DNA of 5,182 nucleotides from Candidatus Cloacimonadota bacterium (GTDB lineage: Bacteria; Cloacimonadota; Cloacimonadia; Cloacimonadales; Cloacimonadaceae), in the NCBI GenBank assembly GCA_023230245.1, contig JALNXT010000134.1:1-5182 (forward strand). Direction: 5' to 3'. Under the pieces are notes generated by a model, which worked only from the letters and a program-made list of their open reading frames with translations, did not search any database and was not told the DNA's origin. Positions 4,080 through 5,182 of the stretch are shown piece by piece. The position numbers and the translations under genes are program-made. The stretch's first letter is position 1. Each line of letters starts with the position of its first letter.

Positions 4080-4979
4080 TTAGGCATTGGCAGCCTCGTT
4101 GAGGGTTGTATTAGCAGCTTCATTGAGGGTTGCCTTTGCAGGATCATTGAGGGTTGCGGTTAGTTTTTTTTCGTTTTGGATACGATGGTATATTTCGGAA
4201 GGGGATTCACCTTTGAACTCTTGAGCGATGGCTTTATCCAAGGCAGTTACAGGCATACCCTTTACCTGCATCCAGGAGCGAATGAAGGTGATCTCTTGCA
4301 CCAGATCGGCGAGGTAGGAAGAGGCAGTATGCTTCATGGATGCGATGGTTTCTTCATAATCCTTTTTCTGCCTGCCGAGTTCTTCTATAGCCTTTTGCAT
4401 ATTGACGATGGCGGAATCCCGATCTTTGATGCGCTTGTAGAGGGTGCGCCGAGCCTCACCATCTTTTACGGTATTGGCAGCTTGAGCTTTTATAAGCTCG
4501 GCAAGGGGAGATTCGAGAGTGCTGAGCTTTACAATGATATCCGGGAGCTGCTTCTCGGCAATGGTGATGAGCGAAGAGCTGAGCGAATCATAGGAGAACT
4601 CGACCTCCTTGTGGGTGTTATTTATTTGCTCTGAGAGCTTGTCTATGACAGCATTTGCCTGGTTGGTAGAGTGCATCATTATCTCATGCTTGAAACCCAG
4701 GGGATCAAGGATTGAGAGGTAGATGTTCTCGGCAGTAGATTTTACATCTGAGTTTAGGATTACAGCTTCTTTTAACAGCCTATCAAACGCATTTAGATTA
4801 TCTAAACCTATTGCCCGCAGGCTGTTGACTTCCGAAATTACGACTTTAGCAGCGTTTTTGACTTCGCAGCGGATATGATCCCTTAGAGCCAGCTCGCTGA
4901 TGCGATCCTGTTTCGTTGCCCTGCGGAGGGCAAAGGCAAGGAGGATAAGGGCAAGGATTTGCAAGATGGCGGAGATCAT
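4080..4979 (-). CDS. Membrane-anchored coiled-coil protein of unknown function (phage accessory)
   Basis: This is a 299-residue protein. Residues 2-17 (ISAILQILALILLAFA) form one hydrophobic helix followed by RRATK. That is a signal-anchor pattern that would leave the long C-terminal part in the cytoplasm. Residues about 25-265 are helical and charged with heptad-like stretches, notably about 100-135 and 175-215 (RIKDRDSAIVNMQKAIEELG), which predict coiled coil. Residues 275-298 are three 8-residue repeats of the ATLNEAAN type. The start is well supported: AAGGAGG (4991-4985), a 5-base spacer, then ATG directly after the upstream TAA. A hairpin terminator follows the stop. The architecture recalls the N-terminal part of RmuC-type proteins, but no nuclease domain is present. 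Its place among head genes suggests a phage role at the membrane, which is inference only. Confidence 0.8.
   Translation of the reverse strand: MISAILQILALILLAFALRRATKQDRISELALRDHIRCEVKNAAKVVISEVNSLRAIGLDNLNAFDRLLKEAVILNSDVKSTAENIYLSILDPLGFKHEIMMHSTNQANAVIDKLSEQINNTHKEVEFSYDSLSSSLITIAEKQLPDIIVKLSTLESPLAELIKAQAANTVKDGEARRTLYKRIKDRDSAIVNMQKAIEELGRQKKDYEETIASMKHTASSYLADLVQEITFIRSWMQVKGMPVTALDKAIAQEFKGESPSEIYHRIQNEKKLTATLNDPAKATLNEAANTTLNEAANA
4086..4157 (-). repeat. Three tandem 24-bp coding repeats (ATLNEAAN-type octapeptide)
   Basis: Three consecutive 24-bp units at 4157-4134, 4133-4110 and 4109-4086 encode ATLNDPAK, ATLNEAAN and TTLNEAAN at the extreme C-terminus of the coiled-coil protein, followed by one Ala and the stop. 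All share the ACCCTCAA core and differ at a few positions. The unit is a whole number of codons, so copy number could change without loss of frame. Units 2 and 3 are more alike than unit 1. Confidence 0.9.
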
Positions 4980-5182
4980 TTAAGCCTCCTTGTTTTGGGA
5001 ACCGATGGGGACATCGGCAGACCTTGCCAGCGAGGACGCAGGCATTCCGGGAGATGGCGGAACGGAGATCCCAATGAGTTCTTCGATTTTTGGGGTGATG
5101 GAGATGTTATCCACCACTTTCTTTTCGCAGGCGACCTTGGCGAGGGAGATATCATCCAGGGTTTTGAGCATGTCCTTATTGG
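4980..5182 (-). CDS. Unidentified phage protein, C-terminal fragment (5' end outside window)
   Basis: The reading frame is open from the right edge to a TAA at 4982-4980. The only ATG, at 5171, has an AAGGA directly against it, which is too close for a normal ribosome binding site, so this is probably the C-terminal part of a longer gene. The visible portion begins with a charged, probably helical stretch (LDDISLAKVACEKKVVDN), then a segment ending in IGISVPPSP, then a low-complexity tail (PASSLARSADVPIGSQNKEA). The tail appears derived from palindromic repeats: it contains half of a repeat element (5054-5065) and a perfect hairpin (5002-5017). The stop abuts the next start (TAAATG), so the two genes are probably co-transcribed and coupled. 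In Mu-like phages the portal or terminase gene precedes gene F, so a portal C-terminus is possible, but no motif proves it. Confidence 0.6.
   Translation of the reverse strand, partial: NKDMLKTLDDISLAKVACEKKVVDNISITPKIEELIGISVPPSPGMPASSLARSADVPIGSQNKEA
5002..5017. repeat. Perfect 6-bp-stem hairpin CCGATG-GGGA-CATCGG
   Basis: CCGATG (5002-5007) and CATCGG (5012-5017) are exact inverted copies around a 4-base loop. The hairpin lies 22 bp before the start of the coiled-coil gene and about 10 bp from its AAGGAGG ribosome binding site, and encodes the ADVPIG part of the preceding protein's tail. No T-tract follows on the minus strand, so it is not a terminator. It resembles the other palindromes found at gene junctions here. 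Confidence 0.4.
5054..5065. repeat. Half copy of the GGCGGAACGG palindromic element
   Basis: The 12 bases ATGGCGGAACGG are identical to the left end of the full copies at 3597-3624 and 4005-4032; the match then stops before the second palindrome arm. It lies inside the coding sequence of the partial protein at the right edge. It may be a decayed or partial insertion. At 12 bp, chance similarity cannot be excluded. Confidence 0.4.

Noticed and set aside
4176..4634. A 152-residue open frame on the plus strand
   Set aside because: It is antisense to the coiled-coil gene, which has a strong start, a terminator and coherent composition; no domain or start signal supports the plus-strand frame.

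Overview
The window is a late-gene (head/tail morphogenesis) segment of a tailed, Mu-like prophage or a remnant of one. Every gene I can support lies on the minus strand and reads right to left. The best family anchor is a MuF-type minor head protein (2396-3763) carrying the phage Mu gpF / SPP1 gp7 Cys-His signature. A second anchor is a short HK97 gp10-like head-tail or tail-completion protein (299-781). I cannot identify the host. The many short palindromic repeats, including one whose translation reads VIPAKAGIQ, occur in many unrelated Gram-negative and candidate-phylum bacteria and do not place it.

Layout in transcription order. (1) The C-terminal part of an unidentified protein enters from the right edge (4980-5182). 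(2) It abuts, as TAAATG, a 299-residue membrane-anchored coiled-coil protein (4080-4979) that ends in three 24-bp tandem repeats and is followed at once by a GAAA-tetraloop hairpin terminator (4042-4061). (3) A 170-bp spacer holds two palindromic repeat elements. (4) A 55-residue NrdR/Ogr-like zinc-ribbon protein (3741-3908) overlaps the start of the next gene by 23 bp. (5) The MuF protein (2396-3763) has a C-terminal half resembling a BECR-fold RNase toxin, with a strong internal ribosome binding site just after that region. (6) A 481-residue protein (954-2399, ATGA overlap) is possibly tail-hub-like. (7) A 57-residue ORF built largely of repeat sequence (781-954) is linked by TAATG overlaps on both sides. 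(8) The gp10-like gene follows (299-781). (9) The last 298 bp have no convincing gene. They hold two perfect 64-bp tandem repeats with five phased AGGTTTGACA boxes, and give a transcript that is strikingly C-rich and G-poor.

Two themes stand out. First, the MuF protein looks like a phage-borne polymorphic toxin: a head protein that could deliver a nuclease with the DNA, with a separately translatable C-terminal piece that might protect the producer (inference). Second, short palindromic elements have repeatedly invaded gene junctions and coding sequence in the same orientation. They sit just upstream of ribosome binding sites or are read through in frame as RTGGRRSA, VQADAVTP or VIPAKAGIQ peptides.
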